A stretch of 64,000 nucleotides of DNA from Nostoc sp. 'Peltigera membranacea cyanobiont' N6. Lineage in GTDB: Bacteria; Cyanobacteriota; Cyanobacteriia; Cyanobacteriales; Nostocaceae. Both the position numbers and the translations under genes were made by a program. The stretch's first letter is position 1; each line of letters opens with the position of its first letter. The notes under the pieces are model-generated. The model saw nothing but the letters and a program-made list of their open reading frames with translations, was not told the origin of the DNA and did not search any database. Shown piece after piece: positions 29,785 to 38,495 of this stretch. The stretch lies in NCBI RefSeq assembly GCF_002949735.1, contig NZ_CP026684.1, forward strand, positions 62,001 through 126,000, given 5' to 3'.

Positions 29785-30120
29785 TTATTCCACAGCAAAT
29801 CCCGATAATTGACGCATTTTAGGAGTATGAAAACCGATGACAATATCTTGTTTAGGTACACCCATTTCTATCAATTCTAAAGCAATATCTACTTCCGTTG
29901 TATTTTGTTGAATCCAAATTTTATTATTTTTGATATCTAGGTGCATTATTGGGCCATAGATCCGTTTTTGATTGTTCCATCCAATGGTAATAATTTGATA
30001 ATGGTCATACTCTACGTCAAAAATCTGTTCGACCTCTACATCTCCATAACTAGGCTTGTACTCGATATACTTAGTTAATAATTGCCTAACTTTTGTGCGG
30101 TATTCATTTAACTTATCCAT
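29785..30120 (-). CDS. xisI: XisI-family protein
   Basis: A 111-aa protein with the typical XisI start MDKLNEYRTKVRQLLTKYIE and the core DVEYDHYQIITIGWNNQKRI and GIPKQDIVIGFH-like end (here GVPKQDIVIGFH). XisI and XisH were first described as controlling factors for excision of the fdxN element in heterocysts, but many copies exist in cyanobacteria with no such element. It overlaps xisH by 13 bp. No fdxN is visible in the window. Confidence 0.9.
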   Translation of the reverse strand: MDKLNEYRTKVRQLLTKYIEYKPSYGDVEVEQIFDVEYDHYQIITIGWNNQKRIYGPIMHLDIKNNKIWIQQNTTEVDIALELIEMGVPKQDIVIGFHTPKMRQLSGFAVE

Positions 30121-30521
30121 TGCTCTATTTCCTCAGTCTCAAGGTTATAAATAATTAATTTCAATTTGTTTTCGTTGACTACAGTTTGAATAAAAGGCAA
30201 ATTAAAAAAATCATTATAAGTTACCAATGGTACAGCTAAATATAAATTTCTCGAAGGTTCTTCTGCACGTAATGCAGTCCGATAATTAATAAACTGTCCT
30301 AGTGCCATGTGAAATTCTGAAATCTTCGATGCACTAACAAAATTTTTGATTTCAACTGCTATTTTTTCTCCAGATTTTTCCGCAGCAACTAGGAGTTCTG
30401 CACCTAAATCAATCTGAAGATCAACTCCACCACACCGAATATTTAGCGGGTCATCTGTAACTAACCAACCATCTTTTTCTAGTGCAGACCTCACAATATT
30501 GTGGAATAAATCACGAGCCAT
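30108..30521 (-). CDS. xisH: XisH-family protein (PD-(D/E)XK-like fold)
   Basis: A 137-aa protein from ATG 30521 (MARDLFHNIVRSALEKDGW). It has the XisH core: GVDLQIDLGAELLVAAEK and EKIAVEIKNF, which is the D...ExK pattern of an endonuclease-like fold (D in VDLQIDLG, ExK in VEIK). It pairs with the overlapping xisI. A start 21 bp upstream is less likely. The pair may be a stand-alone toxin-antitoxin-like or regulatory unit (inference). Confidence 0.9.
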   Translation of the reverse strand: MARDLFHNIVRSALEKDGWLVTDDPLNIRCGGVDLQIDLGAELLVAAEKSGEKIAVEIKNFVSASKISEFHMALGQFINYRTALRAEEPSRNLYLAVPLVTYNDFFNLPFIQTVVNENKLKLIIYNLETEEIEQWIS

Positions 30522-30542
30522 AGTTTCACAGCAAAGCCACAC

Positions 30543-31027
30543 TAACCTTAATACTGCTCAACACCCTTAGTGGTGTCATTTGCCAGTAAAACATTTAAAC
30601 ATAGATTTCAACTTAGTACTGACTATCGACTCCAGTACATAATGTAAGCATATAAAAAAGTTGAACAATTAGGAGAGTGATGCTAAGAGAATGTGGGCGC
30701 GATGGGCTACCCCCGCCGGAGGCGATCGCTCTAGTAAATAACGTAGCATGGGCACGGTGTACAGGCTCTTTGGAGCGATTTATGGACGGATGCCTGGAGC
30801 GGGGTAAAGCACCTAACAGAAATTGTTGGATTTTATTATTTATTGTTGAACTTTTTTATTCCTCTACACATAAATCCTTTAAATCTAGACTTTGCTCACA
30901 TTATGCTTTAGATTACATCGTAGTACAAGACTACAATATAAAATAAGCTACCCTTATCTTTTATCCGACATCAACTACGATTAAAACTACTTTCCTTCAC
31001 ATAGCCTTTTGTTCTAGCTATTAATGT
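30543..31027. repeat. Gap with a GC-rich HIP1-bearing repeat, left flank of the Tn7-like element
   Basis: GCGATGGGCTACCCCCGCCG then GAGGCGATCGC at about 30699-30729 is one of the GC-rich palindromic repeats common in Nostocales. Related copies occur at about 36013-36132, 37885-37926, 43068-43096, 49943-49990 and 61901-61930. A frame of 89 codons over it is not a credible gene. The sequence GTTCTAGCT (31011-31019) lies just before the transposon. Confidence 0.5.
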
Positions 31028-31096
31028 TGTCGGTTCGCAGACAAAGTGAAAATTGTCGCGGACTATGTGAAAAATTGTCGCAGACTAATTGAAAAT
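31028..31096. repeat. Transposon left end with TnsB-type binding repeats
   Basis: Three tandem related units of about 22-25 bp, each with CGCAGAC or CGGACT followed by A/T-rich TGAAAA: from 31028, about 31053 and about 31077. This fits TnsB-type binding sites at a Tn7-like left end. The tnsA start lies 39 bp inside. Confidence 0.75.
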
Positions 31097-31134
31097 GAGC
31101 GTGGATCAATTAGGCTGGAGAGATTATCACTAGA

Positions 31135-31815
31135 TTGGGGGCAAGAAAGCCTTTGGCAAACGGGGTGAGAAGAATCACCAATAGTGGATCAAAGAAAATT
31201 ATTGGTAAATTCCCCAGTTTGAAGATGGACACCATCATTTGGTGGGAGTCCCAAATTGAGCGAGATTACATTTATCTGCTAGAGATTGATCCAACAGTCC
31301 AGTCATACAGGGGACAGCCATTCAAAATAACTTACATCTCAAAAGGTGTAACTAAAAACTATACCCCCGATTTCTGGGTACAAAGAATAGGGCAACAACA
31401 GGTGATAGAAGTCAAACCTGCATCCCAGGTTAATGACCAAAAAAATCTTGATAAATGGAGACATATCAGCCATTTATGTGAAGAGCGGAGCATGAGATTT
31501 ATGGTAGTGACTGATACAATGATTCGGCAGCAACCTAAACTGGACAATATTAAGCTGTTATACAAGTATGCCCGTAGTCCATTGACACTACAACAATACT
31601 TAGACTGTCAATGTTATTTCACTTCCAGAGAACCAACGCCTTTCAAACAGGTGTGTCATGATCTAGAGCGAAAAGGAATATATCCCAATCTATTATTCAA
31701 ACTACTGTATTTTGGTTGGCTGTCAACAGATTTAATGGAATCTATAGGTGCAGCAAGTCTAATTCAACTATCTCAATTTAAAGGTGATGTTCAAGCATTA
31801 CTTTTGGATGTATGA
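31135..31815 (+). CDS. tnsA: TnsA, Tn7-like transposase endonuclease subunit
   Basis: 226 aa from TTG 31135. The PD-(D/E)XK active site is intact: E39 (WWESQIERD), D79 (YTPDFWV), E92 and K94 (QVIEVKPA). TnsA cuts the 5' strands at the transposon ends so that the element moves by cut-and-paste. The TTG start is chosen because a stop lies just upstream and GGAGAG precedes it; ATG 31225 would lose the N-terminus. It overlaps tnsB by 4 bp (ATGA). Confidence 0.88.
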   Translation: MGARKPLANGVRRITNSGSKKIIGKFPSLKMDTIIWWESQIERDYIYLLEIDPTVQSYRGQPFKITYISKGVTKNYTPDFWVQRIGQQQVIEVKPASQVNDQKNLDKWRHISHLCEERSMRFMVVTDTMIRQQPKLDNIKLLYKYARSPLTLQQYLDCQCYFTSREPTPFKQVCHDLERKGIYPNLLFKLLYFGWLSTDLMESIGAASLIQLSQFKGDVQALLLDV

Positions 31816-34058
31816 ATAGATACCAAATCCGACCTGGACTTCATTTTTGGCTAAAAGGGCGCGAATATGTAATCAAACAGCAGTTAGCCAATGGTGAATT
31901 ACAGATATGTGAAGTCGTTACCGAAGTCTTGTCGAGAATTACATATACAGCTTTAGTTCAGTTTCTTTTTAGGGAAGAATTAGAACTTCAATCAACAGAA
32001 TCTTTTGGTGTTGTTAAACGAAAAGGAAATGACACTCAAGCTGATTTTACTCAACTTCCTGAAGAAATTCGCTTTGAAGCTAAAAGAAAATACAGCTATG
32101 TAAGCTTTGTTTTAGAGCAAGATATACCTCAAAGGACTCCAGCTAGTCTGCAACCGATTATTGAACAAGTATCAGAACAAATTAATGACCTTAGTCCGCC
32201 AAATTGGTTAACACTTTACCGTTGGCTAAAAGCTTATGAAAGCTCAGGTCAGGATATTCGTTCATTAGTTCCTAAGCATAAATATAAAGGAGATTACCGA
32301 CCCAAACTAGAGAAAGAAGTAATTCAAATTATTGATAGTTGCATTCAAGAAATCTATTTAAATCCTTCTCGACCAGATATGGCAGATGTACATGATGAAA
32401 TTCTGCGCCAAATTAGGCTGGAAAATCTTACTCGTGCAAGCATTGGTCAAAAAGCTTTAGAAATTCCACATCGTTCAACTATTTACAGATTTGCATCTAA
32501 ATTAGATCCATGTGTAGTCGCTAAAAAACGTTTAGGCAACCGTATAGCCTCTCAAATGTATGACCCAGTAATGAAGGGCCCACGCCCGAATCGTCCTTTA
32601 GAAAGGATAGAAATTGACCACACTAAACTGCCATTGTTTGTAGTAGACGCAGAACATCGAATGCCTATTGGCACCCCTTGGTTAACTTCTGCTGTAGATA
32701 AATATTCAGGAGTCATACTAGGGTATTACGCCAGTTTTGAACCTCCGAGCTATTTATCGGTAATGCAATGTTTGCTACACGTTATCCGTCCCAAAAATTA
32801 TCTAATTGAAAATTTTCCAAGCGTAGTGAATACTTGGGACACTTATGGACTGCCAGAAGTGATTGTGGTTGATAATGGAAAAGAATTTTATAGTACACAT
32901 TTTGAAGATGCTTGCTTATCTTTGGGAATAGCTATTCAATATTCACCACCCAGAATGCCCTGGTACAAAAGTTCAATAGAACGATATTTTGGTGCAGTAA
33001 ATAGTCAACTTTTGAGTGACCTACCAGGGAAAAGTTTCTCAAACTTTATGAAAAAGTATGATTATAACCCTCTGAAAAATGCAGTGATTTCTTTTGAAGC
33101 ACTGCAAGAAATTCTACATATCTTCATTATCGATATTTATAACCAAAGTTCTCATCCAGAATTAAAATCGCCTCGGACATCTGTGTGGTCAAAAGCTATC
33201 CAAGAGTTTCCTCCAGCTTTACCAGGCTCTTATCAACAACTAAAAGTATTAGTGGGAAATATAACCACACGCAAAGTCACTAGAAGGGGGGTAGAGTTTG
33301 AAGGACTTATCTACAATAGTTTTGAATTATCTCGCTTCCGTTCATCAGCTTTAGCATCAGAAAAAGCAATTGTTAAATATGACCCTACAGATTTATCTCA
33401 AATCTATGTTTTTGATCCAACAATTCATCAATTTTTATCTGTTCCTGCTCTCAGCCAAGAATATACTAAAGGGTTAAGTATTTGGCAACACCAAGTAATT
33501 AAAAAACTGGCACGTCAAGAAGCTGAAAAAGTCGATATTATAGCATTAGCTTTAGCCAAAGAGCAGATTCAAAAAATTGTTGAGCAGGAATGGATGTCAT
33601 CAAAGAAAGGCAAAACCCGTACTGCTATGGCGAGATGGAAAGGTATTGGTCGTTCAGGGCTGAATACAGGAGACTTTGAGTTTTCTAAAGATGAGCAGCC
33701 TTTGAATAATGATATGGCTATAAATTCAATTGATCCTTCTTCTGTTACTATACCAAAGAGTGAATTTTCAGTAATGTCAGGCATATCAGAGCTTGGTAGT
33801 GCATTCAATAATGAATTTTCATCATCCTCAATTGAGGAAAATAGAGAAAAAATAGAAGTTGAAAATTTTAATAACGTTCAAAGCCCATCTTGTAAAGACA
33901 GTGGAGAGAATTCAATAAAACCAAATAGGAGAAAAAGCTCACCCAATCAAAAACTTAATGTCGAAGTTAGTGATAACATCTCTGAAAATTTAGAAGAAAC
34001 TGCTTCATGGAAGCCAGACTTATCTGGTTGGGATGTGAGCATTGGATTACCTTCATAA
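31812..34058 (+). CDS. tnsB: TnsB, Tn7-like DDE transposase
   Basis: 748 aa. Helix-turn-helix N-terminal domains (about 90-220) are followed by the RNase H-like core with catalytic D269 (IEIDHTKLP), D354 (VVDNGKEFY) and E390 (KSSIERYFG); the D-to-E spacing of 35 is typical. A C-terminal beta-barrel domain (about 480-540) precedes a long polar tail ending in ETASWKPDLSGW, the kind of tail that contacts TnsC. TnsB binds the end repeats and joins the 3' ends to the target. It is translationally coupled to tnsA. Confidence 0.9.
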   Translation: MNRYQIRPGLHFWLKGREYVIKQQLANGELQICEVVTEVLSRITYTALVQFLFREELELQSTESFGVVKRKGNDTQADFTQLPEEIRFEAKRKYSYVSFVLEQDIPQRTPASLQPIIEQVSEQINDLSPPNWLTLYRWLKAYESSGQDIRSLVPKHKYKGDYRPKLEKEVIQIIDSCIQEIYLNPSRPDMADVHDEILRQIRLENLTRASIGQKALEIPHRSTIYRFASKLDPCVVAKKRLGNRIASQMYDPVMKGPRPNRPLERIEIDHTKLPLFVVDAEHRMPIGTPWLTSAVDKYSGVILGYYASFEPPSYLSVMQCLLHVIRPKNYLIENFPSVVNTWDTYGLPEVIVVDNGKEFYSTHFEDACLSLGIAIQYSPPRMPWYKSSIERYFGAVNSQLLSDLPGKSFSNFMKKYDYNPLKNAVISFEALQEILHIFIIDIYNQSSHPELKSPRTSVWSKAIQEFPPALPGSYQQLKVLVGNITTRKVTRRGVEFEGLIYNSFELSRFRSSALASEKAIVKYDPTDLSQIYVFDPTIHQFLSVPALSQEYTKGLSIWQHQVIKKLARQEAEKVDIIALALAKEQIQKIVEQEWMSSKKGKTRTAMARWKGIGRSGLNTGDFEFSKDEQPLNNDMAINSIDPSSVTIPKSEFSVMSGISELGSAFNNEFSSSSIEENREKIEVENFNNVQSPSCKDSGENSIKPNRRKSSPNQKLNVEVSDNISENLEETASWKPDLSGWDVSIGLPS

Positions 34059-34069
34059 AAATTATTAGT

Positions 34070-35092
34070 ATGCCAAAAATGCCAAAATCTTTGTCAAACA
34101 TGACTTTATCAGAAAAGCTATCCATAGCTAATAATATTTATGTTGCCTATCCTCGATTTAAAGAAATCTTATCTGCAATAGAGGATTGCCATAATTTTTC
34201 TAATCTCAAAGATGAGCCTGAATGCTTATTCTTAAAGGGGGAAACTGGAGCAGGTAAAACTACTATTTTTAAAAGCTATGCTCAAAAATATCCCAGAATT
34301 GAAACAGATTCAGGTACTATTGTAAAATTATTGTCTGTAACCATTCCATCTCCAGCAACCGTCAAAAGTGTTGTGAGTAAGCTGTTATGGGAATTGGGAG
34401 ATCCTGCTTATGAAAAAGGCACCATCAGCAATCAAACAATCCGACTAATTGGATTGATGAAAGATTGTGGAGTTTCTTTAGTTTTTTTAGACGAGTTTCA
34501 ACACTTTATTGATAGGGATTCAGCCAAGGTTCTCAGAACAGTATCAGATTGGCTGAAAAATTTAATACTCGACACAAAGGTACCGATGGTACTTATTGGA
34601 TTACCTGAAGCTGAAGCAGTTTTTAAATTTAATCCTCAATTAAGCCGAAGATTTGCTAATAGACATAATCTTAGTCCTTTTTCTTGGACAGAGGATTGCG
34701 GAAAAGAATTTCGGACTTTTTTACACGCAATAGAATCGCAGCTTCCCCTTGAATTAGAATCAAATTTAGCTAGTGAGGAGATGGCTTTTCGTTTTTACTA
34801 TGCTTCTGATGGAATTATAGCTTACGTAATGAAGCTAGTTCGTTATGGAACTTACTTGACATTAACAGAAGGTTTAAACAAACTTGATTACCCGGTTCTG
34901 GCTAGGGCTTTTGAAAAATATGTAAGAGCTGATAAGCCTTACAAGAAAAACCCTTTCCTTAACGATGATTGTTTAGTAAATCTAGAAAATAAAATATCTT
35001 TAAACGAATCTCTGGTTAATATAGGAAGTACTAACCAAAGAATTAAAACTAAAAAGAGAAATCAAAAGGCATCGGATGTTCTGCATAAATAA
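34070..35092 (+). CDS. tnsC: TnsC, AAA+ transposition regulator
   Basis: 340 aa from ATG 34070, 11 bases after the tnsB stop; an ATG at 34007 inside tnsB is less likely. Walker A GETGAGKTT (57-65) and Walker B LVFLDEFQH (D141, E142) are intact, as are the later LIGLPEAE and LSRRF motifs of the TniB/TnsC group. TnsC assembles on target DNA and links TniQ to TnsB. The C-terminal tail is very basic (KTKKRNQK). Confidence 0.9.
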   Translation: MPKMPKSLSNMTLSEKLSIANNIYVAYPRFKEILSAIEDCHNFSNLKDEPECLFLKGETGAGKTTIFKSYAQKYPRIETDSGTIVKLLSVTIPSPATVKSVVSKLLWELGDPAYEKGTISNQTIRLIGLMKDCGVSLVFLDEFQHFIDRDSAKVLRTVSDWLKNLILDTKVPMVLIGLPEAEAVFKFNPQLSRRFANRHNLSPFSWTEDCGKEFRTFLHAIESQLPLELESNLASEEMAFRFYYASDGIIAYVMKLVRYGTYLTLTEGLNKLDYPVLARAFEKYVRADKPYKKNPFLNDDCLVNLENKISLNESLVNIGSTNQRIKTKKRNQKASDVLHK

Positions 35093-35100
35093 TATTAAAC

Positions 35101-35895
35101 GTGTGTCCCAATAAAAAACTTTTGCGCCGACCTCGCCCGTATATAGATGAGAGTCTCATTGGCTATATTGCTAGACTTGCAGATACTAATTATTACCCTT
35201 CTCCAAATTATATTTTAAAAATTTCTCAACTGAGAGTCACAGGAATATATAGTAATATTTTTATCTCTAAAATTGATGATTTATGCATCCTTAGTCAGAT
35301 CACTGAAGTAGAAGACAGTATTCTTTGGGCAATGGCATTTTCTTCAACTAATTCTTGTAGCTCTGCATACATCTTCACAAGCGTAGTCAAAGCATTTGGC
35401 GAAAATATTTCTACTTCCTTATTTAATAAAACTGGGGCCAGATTTTGCCCTATCTGTTGGCAGACCAAAGCTTATTATTCTCAGGTTTGGCATCTATCTC
35501 GTGTCACAGTATGTCCATTTCATAAATGTTTTTTAATTGATACTTGCTATAACTGTAATAATAAAATCAAGTTTTTAAGACCGAGATTGTTCAAATGTCA
35601 ATGTGGCTTTGATTTACGTGATTCTCAAATAAATATCGCCAATATCGAAGAATTTGCTCTGTCTTTCCAGATTTACAAACTGTGCCAAGTACCTGAAATA
35701 GAATCTATTAATTACAATAGTCAAATTCAAGATTTAGAAGCTGCAAAATCGAACAAATTAAATAATCTTTCCGATTACAATTATGATTTATTTGAAGGTT
35801 TGATAGCAAAAGAGCCAAGAGTTAGAAATGATACATTTTTCCCTTTACTTGGGCTAGAAAAATTACTTAATTTTCGGACACAGATGTTGGAATAA
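35101..35895 (+). CDS. tniQ: TniQ, target-selection protein
   Basis: 264 aa from GTG 35101. The N-terminal LLRRPRPYIDESLIGYIARLA is the TniQ signature, and the zinc residues CPICW, CPFHKC, CYNC and CQCG follow. It is shorter than site-binding TnsD proteins (usually about 500 aa), closer to the TniQ of Tn5053-like or CRISPR-associated elements. There is no Cas effector here, so how it chooses a target is not clear. It closes the tnsABC-tniQ operon. Confidence 0.85.
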   Translation: MCPNKKLLRRPRPYIDESLIGYIARLADTNYYPSPNYILKISQLRVTGIYSNIFISKIDDLCILSQITEVEDSILWAMAFSSTNSCSSAYIFTSVVKAFGENISTSLFNKTGARFCPICWQTKAYYSQVWHLSRVTVCPFHKCFLIDTCYNCNNKIKFLRPRLFKCQCGFDLRDSQINIANIEEFALSFQIYKLCQVPEIESINYNSQIQDLEAAKSNKLNNLSDYNYDLFEGLIAKEPRVRNDTFFPLLGLEKLLNFRTQMLE

Positions 35896-36012
35896 ATCAC
35901 TAAGACTAAGTACACGTCATCGTAAAAAAGGGTTGTAAATGAAAATTGCCATGCCTGTAACACAATACGGTTCAGTTAAGGCTAAAACTCTTTGTCAAAG
36001 TCAACTTTTTTA

Positions 36013-36132
36013 ACGTAGACGCGGAGCGGCTTGCCGCAGGCTACCGCAGAGGCAAGGCAGTGCGGTCTTCTCCCAAAGGGAGAGGCTAACGCCAAGGGGG
36101 TTTCCCCCATGAGCGACTGCCGCGCAGAGGAG
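36013..36132. repeat. Cluster of GC-rich palindromic repeats inside the transposon
   Basis: About 120 bp, much richer in GC than its surroundings, with several short hairpins: GAGCGGCTTGCCGC, CTCCCAAAGGGAG and GGGGGTTTCCCCC. It separates tniQ from the cargo gene and may act as a terminator. This repeat class is spread through Nostocales genomes. A frame of 61 codons over it is not a real gene. Confidence 0.6.
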
Positions 36133-36240
36133 ACAGAGAGAAGAGAAAAAATGCTTAACCCAAGCATATTGGGGTTGATTGGGTAAGTTGAGCTACTAAA
36201 TGGCTTGGCTGAAAAATCCTAGACAATTGAAGAAGCAGCA

Positions 36241-36684
36241 TCACCCCTCATACCCTACTAAATACTCCTGAACTAAAGAAAATAAAGCGATTGCCATCTG
36301 TTCAAATTTATCGCCGTCTGGATAGGGGCAAGGTACAGCCAAGTTTTTGTCATTTTGCCAGTGCTTATTGTATGGTTCTGGGTCTAATGGTGCGTAGATG
36401 AAAGTTAGCACCTGATTGCGCCACCAGCCACTTAACTGAATTAGTCTCTTTCCTGGCAACAAGTAAAAGTTAAAACTAGGATAGTAATTATTTTTGTGGA
36501 GAGGATCATAATCAATCAAACTATTTTGAAAGTAAGCTTCAAAATAAATAGCGTCTGATGAGCGATTGTAGACTCTTCCCTTCTCCTGGATAGGAGATAC
36601 TTTAAAACGTAGCCAAGGGAAATGCGCTTGAGCTATTTTTATTGCCGCGAGTTCAAATTCGATGGGAATAATAACGTTATTCAT
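36241..36684 (-). CDS. Hypothetical cargo protein of the Tn7-like element
   Basis: 147 aa, ATG 36684, with GGAGG (AAAGGAGGAAATG) just upstream, a strong ribosome site. It is rich in aromatic residues (ALDPEPYNKHW, FNFYLLPGKRLIQLSGWWR), soluble and without a recognised motif. It is the only gene in the element besides the transposition genes, so it is the cargo. It could be an unrecognised defence, anti-defence or antitoxin-like protein, but no function can be given. Confidence 0.65.
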   Translation of the reverse strand: MNNVIIPIEFELAAIKIAQAHFPWLRFKVSPIQEKGRVYNRSSDAIYFEAYFQNSLIDYDPLHKNNYYPSFNFYLLPGKRLIQLSGWWRNQVLTFIYAPLDPEPYNKHWQNDKNLAVPCPYPDGDKFEQMAIALFSLVQEYLVGYEG

Positions 36685-36896
36685 TTCCTCCTTTTTGCTT
36701 TAAAAACAATTTAGAAAATTTCGATTTATTTCTAACGTTTATTTTAGGGTAATAATGAACCGTATTGGCCTATAACAAGCGGAGATATCACACTAGACGC
36801 TACTCATTCCAAAAGTGAATTCCGTACCTCATTTAAGGTGGGCTGTACTAAGGTTATGATAAAAATACTACAATACAGTTACGTGCAGAATCAAAA

Positions 36897-37033
36897 GAAA
36901 TTTTCAATTAGTCTGCGAATTTGGTAGGAAATTTTCAATTAGTCTGCGACAATTTTTCACTTAGTCTGCGACAACACAAGCCAGAAACCCTATTCTTCCG
37001 TTGAGAATTTTTCACTTAGTCTGCGAACCGACA
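36897..37033. repeat. Transposon right end with TnsB-type binding repeats
   Basis: Four copies of the motif TTTTCA(A/C)TTAGTCTGCGA lie at about 36900-36920, 36932-36952, 36953-36975 and 37006-37026, inverted relative to the left end. The outer copy ends in GTCTGCGAACCGACA. More copies than on the left, with a wider gap before the last, is the usual asymmetry of Tn7-like ends. Confidence 0.75.
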
Positions 37034-37069
37034 AAAATAAGTTTATTAAGCTAGAACTAATTTGAAATC

Positions 37070-37726
37070 ATGCCGCGTAAGATATGTGGACTTGGCTTTG
37101 ACTGTGCCTCAATGATGTTGCAACCGGGTATTGACCCTGGAGAATGCTTCAATTATACAACCTGTGGAGCAGCTATTAAATTGACTCCAGATGAGGAAAT
37201 CGAACTAATTCGCGTGCGGGAGATTGCGTCTTGCCAACGGCAACAGGAGTGGGAACGCAGAGAGGAAACCTTTAGAACCACGCGCCGCGAAGCGGCAATG
37301 ATGATGCTGATGTCAAGAGGTTGTCCTCAAAGTGCACAATCGCTGGGCGTTGCTGCACAAATGGAAGCGATCGCCGCCTGTGTAGAACAATTGCATCACA
37401 ACTTAAATAATCTAGAAGGATGCTACATTGCTCCTGGTGGCTGTGAAGTACATCATTATAATGTGAAGCGCCCAAGTGGAGTTTATGGATACAATAAACT
37501 CACTGCTCCTGAGCCAATATTTGAACCATCTGAAAAACAGCAGAAAGTGAAAGTTGTTCATTTAAGCCATGATGACGATCCGCGAAACACTGAAGCACGG
37601 CTGGGGATTGAGCGCCGAAATCAGTTAACTCGTGTACGAACGCTCTTGGCAACAACTGTGGAACTGTTACTTGAGGCAGCCAATACTCTCACTGAACAGC
37701 CTTCTGATGAGGAGCGCTCAGTTTGA
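37070..37726 (+). CDS. Hypothetical cysteine-containing cyanobacterial protein
   Basis: 218 aa from ATG 37070. The N-terminal part has four cysteines (KICGLGFDCASM, GECFNYTTCGAAIKL) that could hold a metal or disulfides, then a charged helix (about 50-95) and a polar C-terminal half. I do not know the family. It starts 37 bp outside the transposon right end, so its promoter may have been displaced by the insertion. The inverted repeat AGCTAGAAC (37049-37057) lies in its leader. Confidence 0.6.
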   Translation: MPRKICGLGFDCASMMLQPGIDPGECFNYTTCGAAIKLTPDEEIELIRVREIASCQRQQEWERREETFRTTRREAAMMMLMSRGCPQSAQSLGVAAQMEAIAACVEQLHHNLNNLEGCYIAPGGCEVHHYNVKRPSGVYGYNKLTAPEPIFEPSEKQQKVKVVHLSHDDDPRNTEARLGIERRNQLTRVRTLLATTVELLLEAANTLTEQPSDEERSV

Positions 37727-38036
37727 AGGTTTAACAAAAGACGCTTCCCCCAAAGTAAGCTCTTCTTCCCAACGTGCTCTCACCCCCAGTCGAGTAACGG
37801 CTTTAGTCTTGCAACGACCGGATTAACACAGCCCGATGAGCGATCGCTACTCCAAAATTGAAACTGACATCTATGTCACCTACTGTGGGGCGTAGCCCAT
37901 CGCCAACGCGGTAAGCGAAGTAGCTGACCACCCTTTTCTATCACTATCACCAAAAGCTGATAAGAAACCATAAATTGAACTTTTTGCTTAATTTATAATC
38001 AAAGTCACAACCTCTCACGGATGGATTAGGGTTAAG
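37727..38036. repeat. Gap with a GC-rich palindromic repeat
   Basis: GGGGCGTAGCCCATCGCCAA then CGCGGTAAGCGAAGTAGC at about 37887-37924 belongs to the same Nostocales repeat class seen elsewhere in the window; a HIP1 site lies at about 37840. No gene is supported. Confidence 0.45.
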
Positions 38037-38495
38037 TTAATCGTTAACGTTGATTTTCTTAGCCAATGTCTGAAATTTGCGTTGTTCACCAGCTTGTTTA
38101 CGCTGTTGATAACGTTTTCTAGCTTGGTTTAATACCTCTTGCAATAATTCCTCATTTTCTGAGCAGACGATAAATGCACCTTCTAGGAAAGTATCTCTAG
38201 TAATTTTATTTACATTGCAAAACGTATCTAGTTTGGTATCAATGTCCTGTTCTAACCTGATTGTTCGCCTGATGATCTGCGGTAACTCTAACTGCTCTTC
38301 TTGATTAGAAGTGCTTACCTTATCGTTTATTACTTCCTCACTATCTAAATCCGGTTTTGGTTTTTCAGGTAAATGACTAAATTCAGTAATTTGGTCATTT
38401 AGTAAGTTATCGTGTTGTACTTTTACAAGTGTTGTATCCCGTGCTGGAACACTTGGACGTGTCTTTTTCTTAAGGCGCTCAAAAACATCAGACAT
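38037..38495 (-). CDS. ParB-like partner of ParA (DNA-binding, unconfirmed fold)
   Basis: 152 aa from ATG 38495, overlapping parA by 8 bp, so translation is coupled. The N-terminal 70 residues are polar and disordered; the C-terminal part (IIRRTIRLEQDIDTKLDTFC and TRDTFLEGAFIVC) looks like a ribbon-helix-helix DNA-binding domain followed by a basic helix. This is the position and size of the small centromere-binding proteins of type Ib partition systems. A TTTAGTCATTT-like site sits inside this gene (about 38371-38400). Confidence 0.6.
   Translation of the reverse strand: MSDVFERLKKKTRPSVPARDTTLVKVQHDNLLNDQITEFSHLPEKPKPDLDSEEVINDKVSTSNQEEQLELPQIIRRTIRLEQDIDTKLDTFCNVNKITRDTFLEGAFIVCSENEELLQEVLNQARKRYQQRKQAGEQRKFQTLAKKINVND

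Larger units (their letters stand above)
31028..37033 (+). mobile_element. Compact Tn7-like transposon, about 6.0 kb
   Basis: The ends share the inverted terminus TGTCGGTTCGCAGAC (31028-31042; complement 37019-37033) and inner repeats related to GTCGCAGACTAATTGAAAA. They enclose tnsA, tnsB, tnsC and tniQ in one plus-strand operon plus one minus-strand cargo gene. No Cas gene or CRISPR array is visible. No exact 5-bp target duplication is seen (AATGT left, AAAAT right), so the ends may have decayed or recombined. All four transposition proteins look intact. Confidence 0.88.

Noticed and set aside
30677..30946. 89-codon plus-strand frame
   Set aside because: It covers a GC-rich Nostocales repeat and then low-complexity sequence; no homology pattern or partner.
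35982..36167. 61-codon minus-strand frame
   Set aside because: It lies on the palindromic repeat cluster inside the transposon.
31028..37033. CRISPR-associated transposon (CAST) reading of the Tn7-like element
   Set aside because: No Cas12k, Cascade gene, CRISPR repeat array or tracrRNA-like region is visible inside the ends.
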